Shown: positions 44,725 to 54,081 of the stretch, in pieces
Layout: each line of letters opens with the position of its first letter
How positions within the stretch are numbered: the stretch's first letter is position 1
Assembly: GCA_963775015.1 (NCBI GenBank)
Contig: CAVZHI010000012.1
Location: forward strand, 69,745-133,744
Direction: 5' to 3'
Origin: JAEMQF01 sp963775015
GTDB taxonomy: Bacteria; Pseudomonadota; Gammaproteobacteria; Burkholderiales; Burkholderiaceae_C
Length of the DNA: 64,000 nt
Translations under genes and position numbers: made by a program
The notes under the pieces: model-generated
What the model was told of the DNA's origin: nothing
Seen by the model: only the letters and a program-made list of their open reading frames with translations
Database searches by the model: none

Positions 44725-46253
44725 ACGGGGACCTCGGGGGGTTCAGGCAGGTGCAGCAGTTCGAACGGCCCACGCCCACTCGCCGCGGCAATGAGCCCGA
44801 GCACACGCGCCGGTTCGCTGCCCACCATGCTCCACTCGAAACGCCAGGTCCAGTTGCCCTGCCCCATGACGCCGGGAACGTTCATGCGGTGGCGGCCATC
44901 GAGCCCGAGCACGTCCTGCATCGGGAAGATCGCGAGGTTCGCGACCGATTCTGCTGCGGCGCGGATCATCGCCCAGTGGATGTCGCTGGCGTTCGCCGCG
45001 AGGTAGCTGCCGGCGTAGGCGCGTTCGCGTTCGCTCGCTGCGTCCCACCAGCCGCGTGTCGTGTCGTTGTCGTGCGTGCCGGTGTAGATCGCGCAGTTGC
45101 GAACGCAGTTGTGCGGCAGGTAGGTGTTTTTCGCGTCGTCGCCGAACGCGAACTGCAAGACGCGCATGCCGGGAAAGCCGCAGGCGTCGCGAAGCTGCTC
45201 CACGTCGTCGGTGATGACGCCCAGGTCCTCGGCGACGATGGGCAAGGCGCCGAGCTCGCGCGCCATTGCGTTGAACAGCGCCTTGCCCGGGCCGCGCACC
45301 CAGCGCCCGTCGATTGCCGTCGGGCAGCTCGCCGGCACTTCCCAATACGCGGCGAAGCCACGAAAGTGGTCGATGCGGAAGACGTCGGTCTGTGTGAGCG
45401 CGCGGCGCAGGCGTGCCGTCCACCAGCGCCAACCGTCTTGCACCATGCGGTCCCAGCGGTACAAGGGGTTGCCCCAGCGCTGGCCGGTGGCGCTGAAGTA
45501 ATCGGGCGGAACGCCGGCCACCACCGTGGGCTGGAACTGCGCGTCGAGGAAATACAGGTCCGGCCGCGCCCAGCAATCGGCCGAATGGTGGGCGATGAAG
45601 ATCGGCAAGTCGCCCATCACAGACACGCCGCGAGAATTCGCGTAGCGCCGCAGCAGCTGCCATTGCACGTCGAAACACCATTGCACGAACTGCCAGAAGC
45701 CGATTTCGGCGCGGTGCACTTGCCGCGCCGCACGCAGCGCCGCCGGCTCGCGGCGCGCGAGCGGCGGCGTCCACAACCACCAGGGTCGGCCGGCGTGCGC
45801 CGCCTCCAGCGCCATGAACAGGGCATAGTCGTCGAGCCAGTTCGATTCGCGGCCGCACCACGCAGCGAATTCGGCACGCTCAGTCTTGCCGGCGTGCGCC
45901 TCGAAGCCCGCCGCGGCGTCGCGCAGGCGCTGCATGCGCCACGCGCTGGTGCGCGCGAAGTCGACACGTTGCGCATCGAAGGGCGGCACCTCGCCGAGGC
46001 TGAGCCAGCCGAGCTCAACGAGCGGCTCGAGCGCCACCATCAGCGGGCTGCCGGCAAACGCCGAGACGCTCTGGTAGGGCGAGTCGCCCGGGCCGATCGG
46101 CGTCAGCGGCAAGACCTGCCACAGCGTCTGGCCTGCCGACACGAGCCAATCGACGAAGTGGTACGCGCCGGGCCCGAAATCGCCGATACCGTGCGGCCCG
46201 GGCAAGGACGTGATGTGCAGCAGCACGCCGCTCGCGCGTTGGTTCAGGTTCAT
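44721..46253 (-). CDS. malQ: 4-alpha-glucanotransferase (amylomaltase)
   Basis: This 510-residue GH77 enzyme transfers alpha-1,4-glucan segments between maltodextrins. Visible motifs are SGVLLHITSLPGPHGIGDFG, QVLPLTPIGPGDSPYQS, nucleophile Asp in VFRIDHFRGF, acid/base Glu in PIVAEDLGVI and Asp in YTGTHDNDTTRGW. The ATG at 46253 begins the family sequence; an upstream start would lie in the repeat. It lies downstream of glgB on the same strand, separated by a pair of inverted repeats, and overlaps the phosphatase-like gene by four bases. With glgB it forms a glycogen/maltodextrin unit. Confidence 0.95.
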   Translation of the reverse strand: MNLNQRASGVLLHITSLPGPHGIGDFGPGAYHFVDWLVSAGQTLWQVLPLTPIGPGDSPYQSVSAFAGSPLMVALEPLVELGWLSLGEVPPFDAQRVDFARTSAWRMQRLRDAAAGFEAHAGKTERAEFAAWCGRESNWLDDYALFMALEAAHAGRPWWLWTPPLARREPAALRAARQVHRAEIGFWQFVQWCFDVQWQLLRRYANSRGVSVMGDLPIFIAHHSADCWARPDLYFLDAQFQPTVVAGVPPDYFSATGQRWGNPLYRWDRMVQDGWRWWTARLRRALTQTDVFRIDHFRGFAAYWEVPASCPTAIDGRWVRGPGKALFNAMARELGALPIVAEDLGVITDDVEQLRDACGFPGMRVLQFAFGDDAKNTYLPHNCVRNCAIYTGTHDNDTTRGWWDAASERERAYAGSYLAANASDIHWAMIRAAAESVANLAIFPMQDVLGLDGRHRMNVPGVMGQGNWTWRFEWSMVGSEPARVLGLIAAASGRGPFELLHLPEPPEVPV

Positions 46254-46276
46254 GGATGTCGAGCCGCAGGCAAGCC

Positions 46277-46380
46277 CGTCATCCCGGCGCAAGCCGGGAT
46301 CCACCCGACGCACACCCACTTGCGCCGCAAACGAAACGGCTCGCCGCAGCGGTGGATACCGGCTTTCGCCGGTATGACGG
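46277..46380. repeat. Inverted pair of short palindromic repeats between glgB and malQ
   Basis: Copy 1 (46277-46303) is CGTCATCCCGGC-GCAA-GCCGGGAT and copy 2 (46352-46380) is GTGGATACCGGC-TTTC-GCCGGTATGACGG, in opposite orientation. Each forms its own 8-bp hairpin, and the pair could form a larger cruciform. The arrangement resembles REP pairs (BIMEs). Position in the glgB-malQ gap suggests a role in mRNA stability or attenuation of malQ. Confidence 0.85.
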
Positions 46381-46404
46381 AGTGAACTTGCATCGTCCGT
46401 GCCT

Positions 46405-48616
46405 CTATTGCGAATCGGGAACCAGGTAGACCGTCGCGAGCGGCGGCACGTTCACGCGGATCGATGCGCTGCGGCCATGGCTGCCGACGCGTTCGACGCC
46501 GAGCAGCCCAACGCCGTTGCCGACGTTGGAGCCGCCGTAGAACGCCGAGTCGGTGTTCAGCACTTCGCGCCACGCGCTCGCGCCCTCGGGAACACCCAGG
46601 CGCATCTGCAGCCGCGGCACGGGCGTGAAGTTGCAGACGACGAGCACCACGCTGCCCGCGCCGTCGCGGCGCAGCCAGGCGTAGAGCGACGTCTCGGCGT
46701 CGTGCGACGCGATCCACTCGAAGCCCGCACTCTCGCCGTCGATGCGGTGCAGCGCGGGGTGCTCGTGCAAGCGGCGGTTCAGGTCGCGCACCAAGCGCTG
46801 CACGCCAGCGTGAAGCGGGTGCGTGAGCTGGCCCCAGGGCAGCTCGCCGGCGTCGTTCCACTCGTTCGACTGGCCCCACTCCTGGCCCATGAAGAGCAGC
46901 TTTTTTCCCGGGTGCCCCCACATGAAGCCGTAGTAGGCGCGCAGGTTCGCGAAGCGCTGCCACTCGTCGCCCGGCATGCGCCCGAGGATCGAGCCCTTGC
47001 CGTGCACGACTTCGTCGTGCGACAGCGGCAGGACGAAGTTCTCGGTGAAGGCGTAGATCAGGCCGAACGTCATCTTGTCGTGGTGCCAGCGCCGGTGCAC
47101 CGGGTCTTCCTGCATGTACTTGAGCGTGTCGTGCATCCAGCCCATGTTCCACTTGAAATGAAACCCCAGGCCACCGTGATAAGTGGGCGCACTCACGCCG
47201 GCGAACGCGGTCGATTCTTCGGCGAGCGTCATCGCGCCCGGGCATTCGATGCCGATCACTTCGTTGGTGCGGCGCAGGAACTGGATCGCCTCGAGGTTCT
47301 CGCGCCCGCCGTATTGGTTCGGCAGCCACGCACCCGCTTCGCGCGAATAGTCGCGGTAGAGCATCGACGCGACTGCGTCGACGCGCAAACCGTCGATGCC
47401 CTGGCGCTCGATCCAGTAGAGCGCGCTGCCGACGAGGAAGTTGCGCACCTCGTGGCGCGCGAAGTTGTAGATCAGCGTATTCCAGTCGTGATGGAAACCT
47501 TCGCGCGGGTCCTGGTATTCGTAGAGCGCCGTGCCGTCGAATTGCGCGAGGCCGAACGCGTCGCTCGGAAAATGCGCCGGCACCCAGTCGAGGATCACGC
47601 CGAGTCCGAACGCACGGCACGCCGCGACAAAGCGCGCAAAACCCTCGGGCGTGCCGAAGCGCGCGGTCGGCGCATACAGGCCGAGCGTCTGGTAACCCCA
47701 CGAACCGTCGAACGGGTGTTCGGTGATCGGCATGAGTTCGATGTGCGTGAAGCCGAGGTCCGCGCAATAGCCCGGCAGCGCAGCGGCGAGTTCGTCCCAG
47801 CTGTGCCAGCGGCCGTCGGGGTGGCGCCGCCAGGAGCCGAGGTGCACTTCGTAGATCGAGATCGGCGCGTCGCGCCGGTTCGCCTCGGCGCGCCCTGCCG
47901 GCAAGGGCGCGGCAGGCGGCAGCGTGGCGACGACGCTCGCCGTCTCCGGGCGCATCTGCGACGCGCGTGCGTACGGGTCGGCCTTCAGCGGCAGCAACGC
48001 GCCAGCGGCCGAAATCGATCTCGTACTTGTAGCGATCGCCCTCCTGCACATGCGGAATGAAGATTTCCCACACCCCGCCGCCGTGGCGCACGCGCATCGG
48101 ATGCCGGCGACCGTCCCACGCATTGAAGTCGCCGACGACGCTCACTCGTCGAGCGTTCGGCGCCCAGACGGCGAAGCGCACGCCGTCCACCCCATTGACA
48201 TCCCCCACGCGCATCGGGTGCGCGCCGAGGAAGGTGAAGGGGCGCAGGTGCGAACCTTCGCCGAAGTAGTAGAGGTCGGCGTCGCCGATCAGCGTGCCGA
48301 AGGCGTACGCGTCGGCGTAGGTTCCGGCCGAGCCGTTGTCCCAGCGAACGTGCAGGCGATAGTCGAAGCGGTGCTTGCGCCGCGGCACCTTCGCTTCCCA
48401 AAGGCCCGCGGCGTGGCGCTTCTTCAGCGCGACGACTGCACGCTGCGGCGGCGTCTCGCTCTCGCCGTCCGCAGCGACCAGCTCCACGGCGGCGGCCTGC
48501 GGCAGCATCGCGCGAATCCACAGTGCACCGGAAGCGTCGGCGTGCAGGCCGAGTGCGGCAAACGGGTCGCCGTGGCATGCATGGACGAGGGCGTCAACGT
48601 CGGCAGGGGCAAGCAA
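46405..48616 (-). CDS. glgB: 1,4-alpha-glucan branching enzyme, one frameshift
   Basis: GlgB makes alpha-1,6 branches in glycogen. From TTG 48616, six bases after a strong GGAGGAG site, the N-terminal carbohydrate-binding region reads PFAALGLHADASG and VRFAVWAPNARRVSVVGDFN. The frame shifts near 48005, after GDRYKYEIDFG, and continues as GALLPLKADPYARASQ. GH13 catalytic residues are the Asp of DGLRVDAVASMLYRDY, the Glu of MTLAEESTAFAGV and the Asp of LPLSHDEVVHGK. The total of about 737 residues fits the family. The single-base break lies in conserved sequence, so it is probably a consensus error. The first gene of a glgB-malQ-phosphatase group, it starts 23 bp after the Rieske oxygenase gene. 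Confidence 0.92.
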
Positions 48617-48639
48617 GGGGGTCTCCTCCGGTGGCTCCG

Positions 48640-49605
48640 TCAACAAACCCCGAAGCCTATCTTCAATTCAAGCAACCAGCGGCGGTACGCCGCCGAAGTT
48701 CGGTCGGCTGCGCTGTGCACCTCACCGCCCGAGATCGGCAGCCGTTTCGGCGTCTGCGACTCGAGCACCGGCCGGTCTTGATTGAAGATCAGGTCCTGAA
48801 AGGCGCGAAGCTCTGCATCGCTCGATGCGAAGTCGCCGAGCGCCAGGCGAAACCAGACGCGACTGCGCTCCGGTTCGCTGGGGCAGACGAACAGCGCGAT
48901 CGTGTCGCGTTGCGCGCCGGGCAACGCAGCCGCCTTGCTCAGCACCGCGGTGTACGGCGCCGGGACGGCGTACTCGTACTCGACCCACGCGCCTTCCGTT
49001 GCGGCGCTGTGGCTTCGTGGCTGCCACGCCATGCAGCGAGTCGCGCGCAGGCCCGCGGCTTCGGCGTGCACATCATGGGCGGGCAGCTCGGTGTGGGCCA
49101 GATCGCCGAGCACGCCGTCATGGACGAAGCCGAAGTGCGCCATGTCGAGAAAGTTCTCGACGATGCGCGGCGCGCTCGTCGCCACGTCGTACGGGCCGAC
49201 GAGCAACTTGCGCAAACCCGCAATCGCCTCGGCTTCGAAAGCCGGCGGGGCGGCCTGGCCCGTCGCCGCGAGCCGCACCCAGAGCAATCCATAAGCCTCG
49301 CCAATCGAATGCACGCCCGCGGCGTGCGACGCCGGCGGCACGAACTCCGGCGTGGCGGGAATGCGAACGCACGCTCCGTCGGCTGCGAACTGCCAACCGT
49401 GGTAGGCGCACTCCAGGCGGCCCTCGCAAACGCGCCCGAGCGACAGGCGCGTGCCGCGGTGCGGGCAGCGATCCGCAAAGGCGCGCGCCGTGCCTTGCGC
49501 GTCACGCCACAGGACGATGTCAACGCCGAGCAAGGTCACGGCGAGCGGCGCAGCAGCGAGCGTCGCCGCATCCGCGACGGGGTGCCACCACTCGCGTTCG
49601 CTCAT
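48640..49605 (-). CDS. Rieske non-heme iron oxygenase (VanA/phenylpropionate-dioxygenase-like)
   Basis: This 321-residue oxygenase has a Rieske [2Fe-2S] domain with CPH in ADRCPHRGTRLSLG and CAYH in LECAYHGWQFAADG. The C-terminal catalytic domain carries mononuclear iron ligands Asp/His/His in NFLDMAHFGFVHDGVLGD. It is of the single-component-alpha (VanA-like demethylase) type. Electrons are probably delivered by the flavoprotein encoded 11 bp upstream. The substrate is unknown (aromatic, methoxyaromatic or steroid-like). It lies between that reductase gene and glgB in one minus-strand run. Confidence 0.9.
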   Translation of the reverse strand: MSEREWWHPVADAATLAAAPLAVTLLGVDIVLWRDAQGTARAFADRCPHRGTRLSLGRVCEGRLECAYHGWQFAADGACVRIPATPEFVPPASHAAGVHSIGEAYGLLWVRLAATGQAAPPAFEAEAIAGLRKLLVGPYDVATSAPRIVENFLDMAHFGFVHDGVLGDLAHTELPAHDVHAEAAGLRATRCMAWQPRSHSAATEGAWVEYEYAVPAPYTAVLSKAAALPGAQRDTIALFVCPSEPERSRVWFRLALGDFASSDAELRAFQDLIFNQDRPVLESQTPKRLPISGGEVHSAADRTSAAYRRWLLELKIGFGVC

Positions 49606-49615
49606 CGCCCCGGCC

Positions 49616-50839
49616 TCAAAGATGCGTCTTGAGCGCGACCGCCGGGTCGCACGCGACGCCGGGTTCAGGGCTGCGCCCGGCTTCGAGCAGTTTGCGCGCC
49701 GCCATGTGGTCGAGCGGCGCGTTCGCGCTTTCGACGCAGGTCAATTGCGAATCCACGTAGTGCAGCAGCGAAAAGCTCGCCGGCGTCGCGCCCGGACGCC
49801 GGTGCCGCGCCGACTCGGCGGGCATCAAGCCGGCCATCTGCAAGCGCAAGCTGCCCTGGTCCGACCAGAACCAAGGCAGCGCGCGGTACGGCTCGTCGCG
49901 GCCGAGCAGCGTGGCGAGCGCCGTGCGCGCCTGGTCGCCCGCGTTCTGCACCGATTCGAGGCGGACTCGCTGCGCGCTGCCGTGCTGCGGGAAATTCGCG
50001 CAGTCGCCGATCGCGAGGATGTGCGGGTCCGAGGTTCGCATGCATGAATCGACGCGCACGCCGTTGTCGCAAGGCAGGCCGGCACTGGCCGCGAGCTCCT
50101 GCTGCGGCGCGGCGCCGATGCCAAGCACCAGCAGCTCGACGTTCTCGGCCCGGCCGTCGACGCTGAGCGTCACAAGCCGCCCGCCCTCGACGCCAATGCC
50201 GCTCAGCGTCACACCCAGGCGCAGGTCGATCCCGCTGGAACGATGGGTTTGCAGCACATGCTCGGCGAGTTCGCTCGACACCGAGCGCATCAAGAGGCGC
50301 GGCGCGGCTTCCAGAACCGTGACCTGTTTGCCCAGGGCGCGCGCCGTCGCGGCGATCTCGAGACCGATGAAGCCGCCGCCGAGCACCGTCACGTGCGACG
50401 CTGCATCCAGCAGACCGCGCAGGCGCAGCGCGTCGGCGGCGCTGCGCAGCGCGGCGACGTTGTGCAACGTTTCGGGCCATTCGGGAATTCGCCGCGCGCG
50501 CGCGCCGGTGGCGAGAACGAGCCGCGCGAAGCCGAGCTCGCGGCCCGAGCGCAGGCGCAGCACGCGGCGATCGCGATCGATGGCGAGCGCCGCGTCGGCA
50601 CGGTGCAGCGTGATCCCCGCCTGCAGGTACCACTCTTCGCTGCGGTGCCATTGCAGCGTCTCCTGAACGCTTTTCAGGAACGATTTCGACAAGGGCGGGC
50701 GCTGGTACGGCAACTCGGCCTCGTCGCACACCAAGTGCACGCGCGCGCCGAGCCCCGCCGCGGCGAGGCCGGAACACAGCGCCGCTGCCGCGTGGCCGCC
50801 GCCGACGATGACGATCGCGCCGTTGTCGATGTCTGACAT
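49616..50839 (-). CDS. FAD-dependent oxidoreductase (ferredoxin reductase-like)
   Basis: This 407-residue flavoprotein has an FAD Rossmann motif IVIVGGGHAAAALCSGL, an NAD-binding motif VTVLGGGFIGLEIAATA and the FAD-pyrophosphate motif HILAIGDCANF. The ELPYQRPPLSKSFL signature is that of putidaredoxin/rhodocoxin reductase-like proteins of Rieske oxygenase systems. It should take electrons from NADH. No ferredoxin gene lies nearby, so it may reduce the oxygenase directly or through a ferredoxin encoded elsewhere. The 133 bp upstream (50840-50972) show nothing else. Confidence 0.92.
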   Translation of the reverse strand: MSDIDNGAIVIVGGGHAAAALCSGLAAAGLGARVHLVCDEAELPYQRPPLSKSFLKSVQETLQWHRSEEWYLQAGITLHRADAALAIDRDRRVLRLRSGRELGFARLVLATGARARRIPEWPETLHNVAALRSAADALRLRGLLDAASHVTVLGGGFIGLEIAATARALGKQVTVLEAAPRLLMRSVSSELAEHVLQTHRSSGIDLRLGVTLSGIGVEGGRLVTLSVDGRAENVELLVLGIGAAPQQELAASAGLPCDNGVRVDSCMRTSDPHILAIGDCANFPQHGSAQRVRLESVQNAGDQARTALATLLGRDEPYRALPWFWSDQGSLRLQMAGLMPAESARHRRPGATPASFSLLHYVDSQLTCVESANAPLDHMAARKLLEAGRSPEPGVACDPAVALKTHL

Positions 50840-50972
50840 GTCACCTTCCGGGTGGTTGTTTGAATCGAAGCCACCGGGTCGGCGGCACTTGGCCTGAGAG
50901 GCTGAACTCTAAGCCGCCGGCGACGCGCCGCGAGCCAAGCGGCCGCCGAACGCAACCACGAACCCGTTTCGC

Positions 50973-51476
50973 TCAGCTCTGCAGCGCCAGCGAGACGGCG
51001 AAGCGGCTCGCCGCCCGTGCGCCATCGGCGTCGAACACCTGGCAAGCGCCAGCGTCCGAAATCACCCAGACCTCGAGTGCGCCGGCTGCCAGATAGGCGC
51101 GAGTTTTCATTTCCATTTCCGCGTCCGAATTGGACGGCGAGCGCACCTCAACGCAAATCTCGGGCGCCTGCGGAAGAGGCGTGGCGTCGCCGTGGCGGGC
51201 GACGAATTCGGGCGACGCCCAGGCGACGTCGGGCACACGAACGCCCTCAATGGTGGCGATGGGGCATTCCGTCATCACCGTACCCGCAGGCAATTGGCGC
51301 GCGAGCGCATGCCCGACCGCGAACTGAAACCGGGCATGTTTGGTGCTGGTCGGGCTCATCTCGATCGTCCCGTACGCGTTGAGTTCGATCTTGTAGGGCA
51401 GATCGTTCAAGCCCGGGTCGTTGCACAACTCGGCCCAGCGCAAGGCCAGCGCTTCGTGCGATGTGATCTGTCCCAT
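50973..51476 (-). CDS. Uma2-family putative restriction endonuclease-like protein (DUF820)
   Basis: This 167-residue protein has the Uma2/DUF820 pattern: EMSPTSTKHARFQFAVGHAL at the N-terminus, then VRVPDVAWASPEF and PEICVEVRSPSNS with PD and E-x-x-SP, a PD-(D/E)XK-type active-site arrangement. KTRAYLAAGALEVWVIS follows. Although called endonucleases, these proteins have no established activity and are often present in many copies. It is a single gene here. Confidence 0.88.
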   Translation of the reverse strand: MGQITSHEALALRWAELCNDPGLNDLPYKIELNAYGTIEMSPTSTKHARFQFAVGHALARQLPAGTVMTECPIATIEGVRVPDVAWASPEFVARHGDATPLPQAPEICVEVRSPSNSDAEMEMKTRAYLAAGALEVWVISDAGACQVFDADGARAASRFAVSLALQS

Positions 51477-51545
51477 GGCGGCCCCGCAAAACGTTTGGCC
51501 GAGTATAAAACCCGGGATCGCCGCGCTGCGCCGGTCCAGGCGCCG

Positions 51546-52241
51546 TCAGTCCAGGCGCAGCTGCCGCAACTTCGACGCCAGGCGCAACCTGAGCTGCTCC
51601 GCCTTCAGCGGCGCGACTTCGTCGCCGCCCTGGCCGGCGCGCTCGTACCATTGCAGTGCTTCGGCCTCGTCGCGGCGCACACCATTGCCGTGTTCGTACA
51701 TGGACGCGATCAGGTACTGCGCGCCCCAATGGCCGGCTTCGGCGGCGAGCTTGTACCACTGGGCAGCGACATGGTCGTCCTGCGGCACGCCGCCGCGGCC
51801 GAGCAGGTATTGCGTGGCCAGGTCGACCTGCGCGTCGACGTGGCCGAGCATCGCCGCGGCGCGGAACAGTTCGGTGGCCTGGGCCACGTCGCGCGGGAAT
51901 GCGGCGCTGCCGATGTCGTATTCCTTGCCGAGCGCGTAAAGCGCGTGCGGATAGCCCTGGTACGCCGCCTGTTCGAGGAAGATCCGCGCGCCAAAGGGGT
52001 TCGGCGTGCCGTCTTCGGTGGACTCGCCGGAGCGCATCATCATCGACGCGCTGTACTGCGACGCCGAGTCGCCGCCGATCGCGCACGCGAGGAAGATGCG
52101 GAATGCCGCTTTCGACTGCCCCGCGGCGTAGAGGCGCGGGCCTTGGGCGCAGATTTCTTCCATGCTGGCTTGCGCGATCGAACTGCCCGCGCTGAAGCAG
52201 AGCATGAATGCGGCGACGACGAGTCTCAGGCGACGGAGCAT
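51546..52241 (-). CDS. Exported Sel1-repeat (TPR-like) protein
   Basis: This 231-residue protein has a signal peptide (LRLVVAAFMLCFSAGSSIAQA) and at least three to four Sel1-like repeats. These are ARIFLEQAAYQGYPHALYAL, ATELFRAAAMLGHVDAQVDL, AAQWYKLAAEAGHWGAQYLI and ALQWYERAGQGGDEV. Such solenoids mediate protein contacts in the periplasm. It is transcribed towards the Uma2 gene, 69 bp away. Function is unknown. Confidence 0.9.
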   Translation of the reverse strand: MLRRLRLVVAAFMLCFSAGSSIAQASMEEICAQGPRLYAAGQSKAAFRIFLACAIGGDSASQYSASMMMRSGESTEDGTPNPFGARIFLEQAAYQGYPHALYALGKEYDIGSAAFPRDVAQATELFRAAAMLGHVDAQVDLATQYLLGRGGVPQDDHVAAQWYKLAAEAGHWGAQYLIASMYEHGNGVRRDEAEALQWYERAGQGGDEVAPLKAEQLRLRLASKLRQLRLD

Positions 52242-52352
52242 GGCGCACCTCCCGTGGGCCGGGAGAGTCGGCCCGGCCAGAGCGACACCGTGCTTAGCGG
52301 CAGATTGGCCGCTGTTCTTTAGCGCGCCGAGCGGTTAAACGCGGCGAATGCG

Positions 52353-52373
52353 AAAAAGGCCGCGATTGCGGCC
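52353..52373 (-). terminator. Rho-independent terminator of the TRAP binding-protein gene
   Basis: On the minus strand GGCCGC-AATC-GCGGCC is followed by five T residues. It lies 43 bp past the stop codon of the DctP-like gene, just beyond the palindromic repeat at 52382-52409. Confidence 0.8.
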
Positions 52374-52381
52374 CTCAAAGG

Positions 52382-52409
52382 GTGGATCCCGGCTTGCGCC
52401 GGGATGACG
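52382..52409. repeat. Short palindromic repeat (GTGGATCCCGGC..GCCGGGATGACG)
   Basis: ATCCCGGC and GCCGGGAT form a perfect stem around TTGC. This is the fourth copy of the repeat family also seen at 32281 and 46277-46380. It lies between the DctP-like stop codon and the terminator. Confidence 0.85.
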
Positions 52410-52415
52410 CGCTCT

Positions 52416-53456
52416 TTAGCCCTTGCCGTGTTTGGCGATCAGCGCCTTCGCCGATTCGAGCAGCGCCGCGCCCTTGAAGCCGCGTTTGTCCATGTCGGCG
52501 ACCCATTCGTTGTCGACGTGGCTCGACAATTTCATGAACTCCGCCGTCTCGGCCGCGGAGAAGGTGTAGATCGTGTTGCCGCGGTCCGAAGCCGACTTGC
52601 GGCCGTTCGGGTCGTTGCCTTGTTGCGTCTTGCCCAGCCAGGCGGACGTCGCCATGCCCGAATTCGCGTCGATGACTTTTTTCAGGTCCGGCGCGAGCGA
52701 GTCGTACTTCGCCTTGTTCATCGCCATGACGAACGTCGTTGTGTACAGCGCGGCGCCGCCGGCGGGGAATTCGCTGTGGAACTTGGTCAGTTCGTGCACC
52801 TTCACCGAAGGCACGACTTCCCACGGAATCGCACACGCTTCGATCGTTCCTTTGGACAGCGCGTCGGGGATCTGCGGCAGCGGCATTCCCACCGGCGTGG
52901 CGCCGAGCGAGCCGAGCATCTTCGTGATCTGGCGCGTCGGGCCGCGAACTTTCATTCCCTTCAGATCGGCAGCGCTCTTGATCTGCTTCGTCGCCGAATG
53001 GAACATGCCGGGCCCGTGCACGTGCAGCGCGAGCACCTGCGTCTCCTTGAACTCGTCGGGGCAGTTCGTCTGGAAGTACTCCCAATACGCCTTGGACGTC
53101 GCCTCGGCGTTGTTCATGACGAAGGGCAACTCGAACACCTCGATGCGCGGGAAGCGCCCCGCAGTGTTGCCGGGCAGCGTCCAGGACACGTCGACGACGC
53201 CGTCGCGCGCCTGATCGTAGAGCTGCACCGGCGTGCCGCCAAGTTGCATGGCAGGGTAGGCCTCGAACTTGATGCGCCCGCCGGAGTCCTTTTCCACCTT
53301 CTCCATCCACGGCTTGTGCATCGACAGCCAGACGTTGGACATCGGCGCCATGAAGGTGTGGAACTTGAGCGTGACGCTTTGCTGCGCCAGGCCGATGAGA
53401 TGCGGGACTCCGAGCGCGGATGCGGCGGCGCCTTGCAGCAGGGAACGACGTTGCAT
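52416..53456 (-). CDS. TRAP transporter substrate-binding protein (DctP family)
   Basis: This 346-residue periplasmic binding protein has a Tat-like leader (MQRRSLLQGAAASALGVPHL). The DctP pattern follows: KFHTFMAPMSNVWLSMHKPW, EAYPAMQLGGTPVQLYDQAR, then DLKGMKVRGPTRQITKMLGS with the carboxylate-binding Arg, and PLPQIPDALSKGTIEACAIP. It should capture an organic acid and hand it to a DctQM permease. No dctQM genes are present here, so it is an orphan or works with a distant permease. A terminator follows it. Confidence 0.9.
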   Translation of the reverse strand: MQRRSLLQGAAASALGVPHLIGLAQQSVTLKFHTFMAPMSNVWLSMHKPWMEKVEKDSGGRIKFEAYPAMQLGGTPVQLYDQARDGVVDVSWTLPGNTAGRFPRIEVFELPFVMNNAEATSKAYWEYFQTNCPDEFKETQVLALHVHGPGMFHSATKQIKSAADLKGMKVRGPTRQITKMLGSLGATPVGMPLPQIPDALSKGTIEACAIPWEVVPSVKVHELTKFHSEFPAGGAALYTTTFVMAMNKAKYDSLAPDLKKVIDANSGMATSAWLGKTQQGNDPNGRKSASDRGNTIYTFSAAETAEFMKLSSHVDNEWVADMDKRGFKGAALLESAKALIAKHGKG

Positions 53457-53644
53457 TGAAGACTCTCCTTGGGAAACGTTGACGAGCAGGAACTTAACGG
53501 CCTGCAGGGTGCGCGGCGCCCCAGGTTTACCCTAGGAATACCTTCGTGCGACTGGTCACAATCGGTGCGGGCAGGCGCGCGCAGCCGCACCGCCCTCCCC
53601 GCAACCCGACGCCGCACGGGCGTCTGACTGGAGACACTCTCAGC

Positions 53645-54028
53645 ATGTTTTCGCACATCATGGTCGGCACCAACAACCTGGACAAAGCCAAGGCGTTCTA
53701 CGACGCCCTGCTCGGTACGCTGGGCGTCCCGCCCGGCGTGGTCGACCGGCACCGCATCTTCTGGCGCACGCCCGCGGGCGTGTTCGCGGCGTCGCTGCCG
53801 ATCAATGGGCAGCCCGCCGTGGTCGGCAACGGCAGCACTGTCGGCTTCGCCTGCACGTCGGCCGAGCAGGCGAACGCCTGGCATGCCGCCGGGCTGGCCC
53901 ACGGCGGAACCACGTGCGAAGACCCTCCGGGCGTGCGTGAAGGTGGCACCACGCGCCTGTACCTGGCCTACCTGCGCGACCCCGACGGGAACAAGCTCTG
54001 CGGGCTGTACCGCATGCCCCGGGCCTGA
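53645..54028 (+). CDS. VOC-superfamily (glyoxalase/bleomycin-resistance-like) protein
   Basis: This 127-residue protein has two beta-alpha-beta-beta-beta modules: MFSHIMVGTNNLDKAKAFYD at the N-terminus and RLYLAYLRDPDGNKLCGLYR at the C-terminus. It is typical of small VOC metalloproteins related to glyoxalase I. ATG 53645 begins the domain; the upstream frame is arginine-rich and unlikely. It is divergent from the DctP-like gene. The reaction is unknown. Confidence 0.88.
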   Translation: MFSHIMVGTNNLDKAKAFYDALLGTLGVPPGVVDRHRIFWRTPAGVFAASLPINGQPAVVGNGSTVGFACTSAEQANAWHAAGLAHGGTTCEDPPGVREGGTTRLYLAYLRDPDGNKLCGLYRMPRA

Positions 54029-54081
54029 GCGCCGGCTCTCCAGCAGCCGTGTCGCGCGCGCAGTGCGCGCCGCGTGCGGAC

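Noticed and set aside
44667..46385. A 572-codon plus-strand open frame
   Set aside because: It is antisense to malQ and ends in the translated palindromic repeat (PAQAGIH-like), a common artefact.
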